Assembly: GCF_020509005.1 (NCBI RefSeq)
Contig: NC_063012.1
Coordinates: forward strand, 3,472,001-3,536,000
DNA length: 64,000 nucleotides
Origin: Fulvia fulva
Taxonomy: Eukaryota; Ascomycota; Dothideomycetes; Mycosphaerellales; Mycosphaerellaceae
Reading direction: 5' to 3'
The notes beneath the pieces were generated by a model. The model ran no database searches. It saw only the letters and a list, made by a program, of their open reading frames with translations, and had not been told where the DNA came from. Shown in pieces: positions 42,072 through 52,069 of the stretch; position 1 is the stretch's first letter, and each line of letters begins with the position of its first letter. Both the position numbers and the translations under genes were made by a program.

Positions 42072-44930
42072 CTATTCCCACCTGTCCTTCCACTCCGTAG
42101 AGATCTTCTCTAAATCCCTATTCAACCTCCTCTCATCATCAGCCGAGACATCACCCTCCAGTGACAAGCGCTTCGCTCTCGTCACGACATCCTTATACTT
42201 CTCCTGCAACCAAAGTTCAGCCTCACGGCGTTCCTTGGACTTTCGCGCAAGGTATTTGAAGTCATTATCTTCAACAGCACGTTGGAAAGCTTTCCGCATG
42301 CGACGAGAGTAGAGCTGGCAACTGCTGCCTATTTCTTCGCCATAGACTGGCTGCACCGTCCGGTTGAATTTTTTAGCCACGGATGACCCTCTCTTGATCT
42401 CAGGTTCCACTACTGACTCGAAGCAGTCTTCGCAGATCGTCAAGCTGGGGATCTCTGGTGAAAAGTGCCACAAGCTTCCAATGAGCATATTATCACGGGT
42501 GCACTCCTGTAGCCTGGTCCTGCGCTCGATCAAATCGATCAATGGCATTGGATCTGCGCCTTTCCGCGAAGTAATGGCTTTCTCGTGTGTGGAGACGAGA
42601 GCATCCAAATAAGTCGAGAAGCGATTACTGTCCGTGCGTATGGCGCAGATACGCTTCTCGCACGATGCGCGGTGTGGCAACTTGACGAATATCCCTGAAA
42701 GGCTTGGGAGCAGCCGTTCTATCTTCCGCACGTCGCCAAAGCAGATATGAAAGTCTCTCACGAAAAGTCCATCAGGATCGCGAAGACCATACCATGATTG
42801 CACGGACTCCACGCTTCCTGGGCAAGGTTCTGTAGTGCTTTCGATCTCAGCGACATCTTTCAAGAGACCAAGATCTGTCCGATGTTGCCGGAGGGTGAGC
42901 AACCATGCCAGTCGTATCCAAGGGGATCCAAATGCACATTGCACTTTCTGGTTGAGATTCCGCGGCAGTGACCGCCGGAACTGGGACCGAAAGACGGTGC
43001 GCTCAAACAACGTATCGATGCAGTCGGGACAGAAGTCAATGTCAGAAGAGCCAATGACGGTGTACCAATCGTCGTGGCCAGCAATCGGTTCCGGTCGAGT
43101 GCAAGGCGGCAATCCTTTCTTCATCAATGCTTGGAGCTCTTTCTTGGTCTCCGAGGCGGTTGCAAACGACTCCTGACGCTTCATCTCGGCAAGGCGTGGC
43201 CGAATCTCTGCTGCATTGCGAGGCTCGATTGAGGAGACATTGCCCGCAGAGTATCCGCGAGAGATGTTGGGCCTATGCGCGCTCCTGCTCGAGACGTGCG
43301 AAGAATTGCTTGGAGCGGGTGAAGCCGATCGTGTCGAGTTTTGATAATCGTATGCATTTGGCGCGAGAGAAGCTTTTTTGCCGGGCAGATATGCATGCTC
43401 TTGCTCTTCTGGCATGTATATTCTACCACCCATCAAGGAAGAATCTTCAGGGTATGGTAAACTGGTAGCTTTGGGTCCAGTGCTCTCTTGGGGGGTTGTC
43501 CTGCGTGAAGCTTCTGCTGATGGCTCCTGCGACATTGTCTCTGCCAAGCGCGAAGGTGGCTTAGCTCGTCTTGCTGCATTCGCGGCGAGGAGTGCGCTCC
43601 AATCCATTTCAGTTTTCGCCAAACGAGGGGACTCTGTCGCGGGAGTACGAGGAGATGGCGAAGGTGGACGGGACGTTGAGGCAGACCCTGGCTTTGAGCC
43701 GATGGCGCTGCCTTCCCTTGACAAATCGCTACTCATCCTAGGAGAGTGGGAGGCGGAGTGGTTGGAGTTGGCTGGCGATACTCCGCGCGAAGAGGTATAG
43801 CTCGCTTCCCTTGATCGAGGGTAGTGCTCGGCAGTCCTTGGATCCAGAGAACCTGATGCCATAAGATTGACGTCTTGAGCCCCGCTCAAAGAAGTTGAAG
43901 CCATCAATGGAGTTGGTCTGCGAGATCTCTCAATATTGAGTCGGCCAAGGGTCGGCAAGGTACCTTGAGAGTCGGTGTTTCGCCTTGCATCCAGATTGAC
44001 CTTTCGAATAGGGGGCGCCGCACCAGACTGACCCGCGAAATCCATGACCGAAGTGCGAGGACTTTGTGATAGTGGCTGATCCATGATCTTACCTCTCGGT
44101 TGCGGTCGCCGAGCGTCGAAGTCTGTATCATCAACAGCGTTATCATTATCGTCGGCTCCCTTTCTGGCGGTGAAGTAGTCATTGCCCCTCCTTGATGTTG
44201 GACTCAATCGAGCAGAGTCCCGACGCGGAGAAGGCGGCGGCCTGGTTGTGTCCGTAAAACGTGCGGTCTTTGTGCCTGACGACCCTGCAGATTTGGGAGA
44301 TGGAGCGTCGAGTGAGCTGTAACGGCTGCTGCGTGACGTGTTGTGAGACAGCTTGGTAGGCTTGGTATATGCATAGGGCGATGACGTGCGCTTGTCCATC
44401 TCTGGCACTCGATTGTCACTGTTGATGCTAAGCTTCGACGGACGTCGTCGGGCCTTTCGTGCTCTTCCATCCTCGCTAGTTGGAGGCGTGAGAATGCCTG
44501 TGCTGTTGACCTTGGGCCCGGAATCTGCAAACACGAAGCGCCGTTCGTGCTGGTTGATGAACTCCGGTACTTCTTGGATCAGAGGATCTTGGTCCACGGA
44601 CCCACGCGACGGCGCTTCATGCTTGCGCGCCTCCCTCAAGAGCTGTTTTGCGTTGGACTCCCGACGCAGAGATGTCACTTCGTCTTCGGCAAATGGTTGT
44701 GGAGGCCATGACCTGCGCTTTCGTAATGGCGATCGTTGAGGCCGCCTTCTTCTTTCGGCTGTTGGTGAAGGAGGGTTGTGGTAGCGCGAGTCATATCGGT
44801 CGTCATACTGGCGGGCGGAACGGTCATACCCCGCCGCACTGGCCTTCAGACGAGGCTGTTCATCTCTTACTTCGTTACGTCGCGAGTCTCGTGGGCGTGC
44901 ACCGAAGGAGTCGTAGTAGAGGCGTTCCAT
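42072..44930 (-). CDS. Large Ser/Arg-rich protein of unknown function with Cys-containing C-terminal domain
   Basis: Single exon, 952 residues. The first 600 or so are disordered: Arg/Ser/Pro-rich with RS-like and PSP-like stretches (ERRRRPQRSPLRKRRSWPPQ), reminiscent of nuclear matrix or SR-type proteins. From about 605 on there is a folded region with paired cysteines (FCPDCIDTLFERTVFRSQFR, then later ICEDCFESVVEPEIKRGSSV) and conserved-looking aromatic positions (YTVIGSSDIDF, NMLIGSLWHFSP). The C-terminal 100 residues are predicted helical and charged (YLARKSKERREAELWLQEKY). I recognise this only as a type of conserved hypothetical protein annotated in other filamentous ascomycetes. No catalytic motif is visible. 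The CxxC pairs might bind zinc. Coding potential is strong: a long uninterrupted frame with coding-like codon use. Confidence 0.8.
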   Translation of the reverse strand: MERLYYDSFGARPRDSRRNEVRDEQPRLKASAAGYDRSARQYDDRYDSRYHNPPSPTAERRRRPQRSPLRKRRSWPPQPFAEDEVTSLRRESNAKQLLREARKHEAPSRGSVDQDPLIQEVPEFINQHERRFVFADSGPKVNSTGILTPPTSEDGRARKARRRPSKLSINSDNRVPEMDKRTSSPYAYTKPTKLSHNTSRSSRYSSLDAPSPKSAGSSGTKTARFTDTTRPPPSPRRDSARLSPTSRRGNDYFTARKGADDNDNAVDDTDFDARRPQPRGKIMDQPLSQSPRTSVMDFAGQSGAAPPIRKVNLDARRNTDSQGTLPTLGRLNIERSRRPTPLMASTSLSGAQDVNLMASGSLDPRTAEHYPRSREASYTSSRGVSPANSNHSASHSPRMSSDLSREGSAIGSKPGSASTSRPPSPSPRTPATESPRLAKTEMDWSALLAANAARRAKPPSRLAETMSQEPSAEASRRTTPQESTGPKATSLPYPEDSSLMGGRIYMPEEQEHAYLPGKKASLAPNAYDYQNSTRSASPAPSNSSHVSSRSAHRPNISRGYSAGNVSSIEPRNAAEIRPRLAEMKRQESFATASETKKELQALMKKGLPPCTRPEPIAGHDDWYTVIGSSDIDFCPDCIDTLFERTVFRSQFRRSLPRNLNQKVQCAFGSPWIRLAWLLTLRQHRTDLGLLKDVAEIESTTEPCPGSVESVQSWYGLRDPDGLFVRDFHICFGDVRKIERLLPSLSGIFVKLPHRASCEKRICAIRTDSNRFSTYLDALVSTHEKAITSRKGADPMPLIDLIERRTRLQECTRDNMLIGSLWHFSPEIPSLTICEDCFESVVEPEIKRGSSVAKKFNRTVQPVYGEEIGSSCQLYSRRMRKAFQRAVEDNDFKYLARKSKERREAELWLQEKYKDVVTRAKRLSLEGDVSADDERRLNRDLEKISTEWKDRWE

Positions 44931-46707
44931 GGGTCGTGTCTAAGGCATCCGTGGTGGCGTGTATGGTGTCGCTGCGCCAGCAGGCAACTCGGTCAGTGAA
45001 AGGATAACTAAAGAGACATGTGAGCAGGGGTGGAGGGGAGTGGTCGAGCCGAGTCGAGTCGAGTCGGATGGTAAGATAGTCTAAGGTAGGTCTTTCGCGC
45101 TAACATGACGTCCACATGTTGATTCAACGCATGATCCCTACTTGTTGCAGCTGCGTTGCTCGATGTAGAGCGGATAGCTGCGACGGCGAGCGCTGCGGAT
45201 AGCGGCCAGCTGTGCTCTGACGACAAGCAGCAGCTGCATACATGTACATGTAGACACAGGCAAAACGAGGGCACATGCGCACTGCCGCACTGTCGAAGTC
45301 TCACTGTAGTCTGTACCACGGCTGTCCAGGCTGGCGGCGGGAACGGATGGCGCAAGCACCTCAGACGAATCACACTCACGCTGATGGCCGTGCAATGCTT
45401 GCCCTTGCTTCCGGCAATTCCAATACAGTACTGCTGTATGGCGATTGGACATGCGACCATTCACCGCCACTTGGCTCACTGGCTCGACTGGCTCACTCAC
45501 GCGATGAAGATGTTCAGGCACACCACTCATATGCAGCCCTCCCCAAAGATCATCCGCCTAGCTGCAGTGCCACGAGCGTCGAAATGCAGTGTGCGATGTG
45601 TCTTGCCCTCGATGCTTGCTTGCTTCCACGACCATTCACGCGCGGCCTGAGATGCACGCTACATGTATGCTGCATGACCTCAATCGTCTCCACCTTCCAC
45701 CTCGCACACTCAGCATGAAGCAGTTGGGACGAGAAGAAACTTTCAACCTGGCGTTGAAGGTCGGAGAAGACGGTCGACCACACGGCAATCATCTTTCTCG
45801 AGCACGAGCATGGACAGTCAGATGCTGGACACTTCTTTCCTCATCTGGCAAGGCAAGCTCGTGACGTGTTCCACGGACAGGGAGCTTGGCATGCGATGCA
45901 GCTCTATACGACCAACAACTCGGACCCCTTAGCCGTGGCGCTGCTCGTACTGACAGCGACGTTACAGCGCTGCCACCTGCACTGCCCGACATGGACAAGG
46001 GGCCTCGATGCTGTGCTCTGTTCACCGGCAGTAGGTTCGTGATACGGCTCCCTAGGTACTGACAACTGCCCAGGTGAAGTTGCATCACAAACTCAAATCC
46101 GACCTCTGCACTGCCCGCTGATGCCCACCACACTCTTGATTAAGCGTAGCGACCGAGCGCTAGCCACACCGGAGTACGAGCTTGCGAGTACGTAGGTGAG
46201 GCGTCAGCGAGGGAGTGAAGCTCTATACCAGCCCTCAACTAGCCTTGGCGCCCGCTCTGATTGGTCAACTTTCAAGTTTTAGGGTCACGTGACCTACCGC
46301 ACTGTGCCTGTTGGCGAACTCGCAAACATATACTCGTCGCTAACGCCGATGTCGTCGTATAATAAGCACTGTACGTCGGGTAGCGGTAGCGTGGATCGCA
46401 CGCTACTTTGCAGTCTAGAAGGGTTGGTAGAGAGCTCCACTCCGCTACGCTTACCTTTGGAGGTCCACAACCGCCAACAGCACATTTTTTTGAGGTGCAG
46501 CAAGTACTTAGGTACCTCCACTGGACTCTTGAAAGTACGGCAACTCGATTACCAAATCACTGAAAACATAAGAGAAAGCTGCTTCGGGCCTCTAGGAAGG
46601 CAAATGGGCCGTCTCGCTGCATGCGCTGTTTACCAGTCGTCATTTGCATTATCTAATGGCCGTGCGCGCTCCGCTGTACAACAATGACCACCAATTCTCC
46701 GCCCATA
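44931..46707. other. Intergenic region of 1.8 kb, no gene seen
   Basis: Upstream region of the 952-residue gene and 3' flank of the aspartic protease. Open frames on both strands overlap each other and look random. The only notable motif is the 12-bp palindrome at 46283-46294. Confidence 0.5.
46283..46294. promoter_or_regulatory. GGTCACGTGACC palindrome (CACGTG E-box core)
   Basis: A perfect 12-bp palindrome with a CACGTG core, the site class bound by bHLH factors such as Cbf1/Pho4/SREBP types. It lies 415 bp past the 3' end of the protease gene and 1.35 kb upstream of the 952-residue gene, so the regulated gene is unclear. Called from the motif alone. Confidence 0.3.
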
Positions 46708-48146
46708 TTACGATATCGAATAGAACTGCCTGGCGGCGAAGCGCATCTCTTCCGCCCCGATGTCAAAGACAGCAATGACATTCTTCATCCAGGTACCTCC
46801 TAGGATATTCAGCCCGCCTTGAGCCGGCTGCACACCGATCGCGCACACATCTTGCTGGATCTCGATGACCAGATCCAGTTTATTAACGTAAAAGATCTTG
46901 TCTGAAATCGCCACACCAAACACCGGCACAGCGGCGTCACAATCGACCATGTACGCATCGTTATCATCGCTCCACCAGCCTGGCGGGTCGAAGGAGAAGG
47001 CAAGATCCTCAGCAACCTTGTCTGGGACATAACACAAACTCGTCCCAGAGTCGACAATCGCCCGAGTATTGTTCCCAGCTATCGGGATCTTCGTGGGGTT
47101 GGCGTTATTGTAGACATTGAACTGTGCTCCGCTGGCATTCGAGTACGCATAGCCGCCAACGTCGATGGTATAGAACTCGTACACCTCTTGCCCATCGGTC
47201 TGGTTCACACCAACTGGCTCGATCTCAGCACTCACCCAGTAAGGCGAGTGCGGAATATCGGGAATGCCACCCAATGCCAGGACGCCTCCTTTACTAACAT
47301 CGCGATCGATCGCCAAACTGAAGACAGGCGCAACATCTTCGTTCTCATACATGTTGACGAAAAGTGGGTTGTAAAGGCGTCGAGTCCTGGCCGAATTCGT
47401 GGTCGGATCTGTACCAGCATACGCCGAGACGAGTGATCGATATGCAAACCCGATCAAACCTGCAGTCGACTGATCGCCAAACCAAGCCGCTCTATCCACA
47501 GCTCCAAATTGCTGCTTCTCCACCTCAATCCCGGCCATGGTGAAGGTCTCATAGGCGAGCTCACCAGTCAGGTACTCGCCATCCGCATAGCTTATATTGA
47601 AGTTCAGGTCGGGAATCTGCTCGTAGGTCGAAGACTGCAATGGATCGTACAGCATGCCGAATTCGCAGGCGGCTTGATCTTGCTCTGCGTGGGTGAAAAC
47701 ATCATGGCAGATGAAATCTGTCGTTGCTAGCCAAGGATCGCTACTGCCGGTGTCGATCACGACAGAGTATTCTTGCCCACCGACCAGCACTTCGGCAGAG
47801 AAGACTTGTCCTCCCGCCACAATCTCTATCGGGGTCGTGCCATTCTGCAAGTGTGTCAGCACGCAACCACCATACTCGACCCGCTCATACCATCACCCAC
47901 AGCTACCCTCGAAACGCGCGACCTCCCAAACCGCCTCATGGCGTGTACAAAAGTTGAGCTGAGCGATGTTCCCGACCTCGCCCTGGTAAGCTGGACGACA
48001 TTTTCCGTGATCTTCAGCTCGCTCGGCTGAGCTTTCTGTCTTTGCCTTGGAATTTTGGAAAGTGTAAAGTCTCCATAGTTCTGCGGAAAGGGCGATGTCT
48101 TCAGCGCCGCAGCCGCACATGCCAGAAGCGGCAGTGCGATGAGCAT
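46708..48146 (-). CDS. Secreted pepsin-type aspartic protease
   Basis: Exons 48146-47907 and 47844-46708 (reverse) give 458 residues. The ATG at 48146 gives a signal peptide (MLIALPLLACAAAALK) and then a pro-region. The splice enters at NGTTPIEIVAGGQVF. Donor choice is uncertain: GTAGCT at 47906 and GTGGGT six bases downstream both keep phase, differing by two residues. Both active-site motifs are present: DTGSSDPW with Asp111 and DSGTSLCY with Asp near 344. So are the flap tyrosine region (ISYADGEYLTGELAYET) and the C-terminal ILGGTWMKNVIAVFDI. It ends at FAARQFYSIS with no GPI signal, so it is probably a freely secreted acid protease for extracellular protein degradation. Confidence 0.9.
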
Positions 48147-48659
48147 GCTCGCTGCGATCGCAGCGGAACTGTCGCGACTATGGCGTCTCGAAGTCACAGT
48201 ATGGCGACGAGCGGAGTCAATGAACGATATGTTGCAGCGATGCTCAACCCCGAGAGTGAAATAACGAACGACAAACGACCGCACAGCACGACATTGCAAG
48301 TTCTCCCAGTCCCTAGCTTGAGCGGCAAAGGCAGGCCTTACATTGTTGATTGCACTGCGTGGCACTCCATGCCTTGCTTGAGTCGGAATGCGGGACTGCA
48401 GTGAAGAGGAACGCAACAAATGGCACCCAGCCAATCGGACAGGTAGATAACCTCGCCTGAGCGGACCATTCATCCATCGTATTACACTTGGTCCTCTAGA
48501 TCGTAATCTATCCATATAGGTCTAATCATGTGTGCCTATCCTGGCGCCATGCATAGGTAGGTGTACAAGAACTACACACCAAGAAATCATTTCACAAACT
48601 TTCGGTAGGCCCCCAGACGCCATGCTCAAAACAAATTTGGTCTTGCCGAACAGTCTAGT
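48147..48659. other. Intergenic region, no gene seen
   Basis: Promoter of the aspartic protease and 3' flank of the short-chain dehydrogenase. No coding or RNA signal. Confidence 0.5.
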
Positions 48660-49808
48660 CTACCACAGAGTGTAGCCGCCGTCGATAAGGCAGTCGTTGC
48701 CAGTCATGAAAGCCGAGCCGTCGCTTGCCAAGTAGACTGCCAAGTTGTTGAGGTCGTCAACGGCACCCAGACGCTTCTGTGGTGTGTGGTCGACCCAGAT
48801 CTTCTTCTGTGCTTCGAGCGCTGGAACGCGGTTGAGAGCTGTGTCCATGTAACCTGGGCTGATGGAGTTGACTCTGATGCCGTATCGTGCCCATTCGGTG
48901 GCGAGGGACTTGGTGAGCTGGACCACAGCGGCCTTGCTGGCGTTGTAGCACGATTGCTCCTGTGGATAGTTTACCACGGTGCCGGACATGGAGGCGATGT
49001 TGATGATGCTGCCGCCGTTGCCGAGAGCCATCATTTGCTGTGCCACTGCTTGTGCTACGATGAATGTGCCGGTGATGTTGATGTCCAATAGTCGGCGGAA
49101 CTTGTCATGGTCGTATGTCTCGGCTTTGATGTTTGAGCTGTGTACATGTCAGTGAGGTGGACTCCAGAGACGCGTTTCCCCGATACTCACTCGGCAATGC
49201 CGGCCGCGTTGATGAGGACGTCTAGGCGGCCAAAGTGATCGACGACATCCTGAATCACTTGGCCCATAGCCTGACCGTCTCGCACATCGATCCGGTAGAA
49301 GCGCACGTCGATGCCGGTCTGCTCACCAAGCTCGCGAGCTGCTTTATCTCCTAGCTCTTGCTGCACATCCATGATTGCAATGCCACGAACGCCCACTTCT
49401 GCAAGCGCCTGTGCCATGTTGAAACCAAGACCACGGCCTCCGCTGTCACCATGTCAGCGAATGCTACGATCGACTGCTCAAAGCCACGACATACCCTGTG
49501 ACCACAGCTACCTTTCCTGGGAGGGTAAAGTTTTGCAGTGTCGGTGTGAGCTTCGAGTGGATCTCAGGCTTGAGTGGGATAGCATGCTTCTCGACGTCGG
49601 CGCCAGGAGGAGAAACAGGGCCGGCTTTCTTAGCAGCCTCGAAACGAAGTTGCTCCTCACTTCGCTCGCCACTTCGGTAGCTGACGACAGGCACTTCTGG
49701 GTCGTATGTCCTTGCGGATGATGTGAAGGTGGCACGGGCGGCGAGCGGTGCGAAGGATGCTGGTCGAGCAGCGCGCTGGCTGAGCCTCAGAGCACTGCGG
49801 GCGAACAT
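48660..49808 (-). CDS. Mitochondrial short-chain dehydrogenase, polyol type (D-arabinitol/mannitol dehydrogenase-like)
   Basis: Exons 49808-49495, 49442-49191 and 49137-48660 (reverse) give 347 residues; introns GTATGT...GACAG and GTGAGT...CACAG. The N-terminal 35 residues are basic and Ser/Ala-rich without acids (MFARSALRLSQRAARPASFA), a likely mitochondrial presequence. The Rossmann motif VTGGGRGLG is completed by the first splice. Then NAAG, the catalytic Ser in IASMSG, YNASK (Tyr and Lys of the triad, about residue 250) and the C-terminal LIDGGYTLW are present. The pattern is close to fungal D-arabinitol 2-dehydrogenases and related NAD(P)-dependent polyol or sorbose reductases. The exact substrate cannot be fixed from sequence. 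Confidence 0.9.
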
Positions 49809-51207
49809 TTTGAAGGTAGTGGATGCGAGGTGTCTGTGGCAGTTAAAGTGTTCAGGGAAATGGAGGAATCGAGTTCCGCTAGCTGATCGGTGCTAGCAAT
49901 GTAGGCTGTTTCTGGAGTGTGATGCTGGATTAAGGATCTCGGAGTGCGAAGGTAGAGTGCTTGTACTGGGAGAAAGACGACGCAAAGCACGCAGAAACGA
50001 GACAGATTCGAGAGGAAGATCAGGGGAGGCAGGAGCACTCTCGCGACGGACAGCAGTCGCGGACTTTATAGGGCAGGAAGTGACAGTGGCAGCGAACAAG
50101 GCCGACGTCGCCATGTGTGGGCGCAAAAGACAGCAAAGATTTCGCGCGTAGCCCTTGGTGGTTATCTGGGATCCATGGCACCAGACTTTATCCAGCTGTC
50201 ATACCATCCCAAGAGGCACAAGTGTGTGACCCGTTATTGTGGGCTCTCCGTCAGTGCGATAGCAGTTGGCGTGCTTCAGGACCCCCTTTCCCAGCAGTGC
50301 GAGTGCCAGCAGCCCAGATGCCTGGCTAGCAGTCGGCAAGAGCGACGATGTGCCGACACCGATAACGAAGCAGCACGAAACGTGGACAGATTTGAAATGC
50401 GAAATGACGGTTTCGCTCTTGTGTCGGTGTGTTGACGGCGGTGATGGATCATGTCATGGCAGGCTGTGAAGGGTGTTTGAAAAGAAAGCCAGAGCTCCCT
50501 CGCCGCGTGACGTCCCTGCTCCACGTTTAAACGACCGCGTGCATGGATCATGGATGGCAATCTTCGGAACACGACCCGCGCCTGCTCTTGAAGAGTGAAG
50601 ATCTGGGAAACGGCACCAGCAAGCATCGTGCGGCGTGCGCTCGCTTGTCCACTTCATCTGGCGCCGGTGCTCACGATGCCCCATCAGCCCTACCGGTTGA
50701 ATTGCTGAAGCCGAATGCCGATGGGTGCGCCTGCAAAGTGGAAGCTGAGGCTGTTTGGCTTGGTGCTGCGCACGAATGCTTCGTACTGCCGTCTGTGCTG
50801 CCCCGAATGACCTGTTCAATTTCCTCGACCACCTCCTGGACCACGTCTAGGCCATCGCTGTCCGGCTTGTCGACCTCGTGACAGTCTTTCGGCTTTGATT
50901 GACCTTTTTGAGAACGACACAAACTTGCACAACCACGCCCTCTTTCCGCATCCATTCTGCAAGTTGGGATAGTGTCTTCTAAACAGGAACATACGGCACT
51001 TGATAGTGTATACTTGCTCAGAGCGACGTTTCCCTCGAATCATTGTAGGTATGGCTGAGGCGTTTCTCTTACGAATGCTACATTCGTCCTGCTGTCCTGC
51101 AATGTTACTGTAGCCAATATGCACCAGCCCTATGGGTGTAGCAGCCGAGCTGGACGTCGGTATCCTAGGAAGCCAGCATAATGTTCAAGTGTATTGCCGT
51201 ATCCACT
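49809..51207. other. Intergenic region of 1.4 kb, no gene seen
   Basis: Upstream region of the dehydrogenase gene and 3' flank of the small membrane-protein gene. Open frames on both strands lack family resemblance. Confidence 0.5.
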
Positions 51208-51829
51208 TCATCTCGACTTGCTCGACATGCTCTTCCTCTTGCTCTCCTTCTTCTTCTCTCTTGAGCTCTCTTTGTTCTCAAACGGAAAGTTGCTGGTCCT
51301 CTTGTCCGCTCCAGTCCTTTTGCTGATCCTCCCCTTCTCACTACCGAAGAGCAACACCCACACTCCTAGAAAGAACAAGCCGGCGCTTGCGATCAAGCCA
51401 ACGCCGAAGCCGAACGTGAACCCATAGGCGACCTGCGTGTAGAGGTAGAATGCGCTGGTCGCGTGGTACACTGTTGTAGTGATGAGTGTCGGGTATGCGT
51501 AGGGATCCTTGATGCCCCCATCACTGTCTTCTTCCTGCACAGCAGCTATCTGCGAAGAAACTGGTAGGATGCCTGTGAGGAGCACGATGATGACGGCGAG
51601 CGTAAGAAGTGCGAAGCCGAGGCTTCGTGAGAGGTAAGACTCGAGGTCTGTGGATGTGCGTGGTTCGCTGGCTAGGAGGGAGACGATGATCCTAGGCGTG
51701 AGGACGAGAGGCAGCGATTGCACTGCTAGGTATGCCGAGGTACTCAGTGTGTAGGCGCGAAAGACCTGTGTAAGACACGTGAGTTGTCGCGTCGTGGAAG
51801 TTGGGAGCAGAAAGGTTACTTACATCCAT
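51208..51829 (-). CDS. Small multi-pass membrane protein of unknown function
   Basis: Exons 51829-51824 and 51765-51208 (reverse) give 187 residues. The first coding exon is only ATG GAT, followed by a consensus donor GTAAGT. The acceptor TACACAG then joins VFRAYTLSTSAYLAVQSLPL in frame. Hydrophobic segments lie at about residues 10-32, 53-75, 103-122 and 124-146 (LGFALLTLAVIIVLLTGILP; TFGFGVGLIASAGLFFLGVW). The last 40 residues are lysine-rich and polar (NKESSREKKKESKRKSMSSK), probably cytosolic. I do not recognise the family, although short four-span proteins of this kind recur in filamentous ascomycetes. Without the two-codon exon the frame has no ATG before the first membrane segment, which supports the model. 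Confidence 0.72.
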
Positions 51830-52069
51830 CGTATTTCAACTGGAAAGCGTTGTTGCTGCAATGATGTCTGCAAGTGTTTGGTTTGGGAATGTTTCCCAGC
51901 ATGGTGGCTGACAGGGCTGACAGCTCCAGCTGAGCGACAGCTACGTCATCATGCATAGTGATACATGTATGGTTACGGACAGGATACAGTGCATCCACAT
52001 TGCATGTCTGTGGATGGATCTTGTCCATGGCACGCCCTGCAATATACATTACTGCTATCATACATGCTA

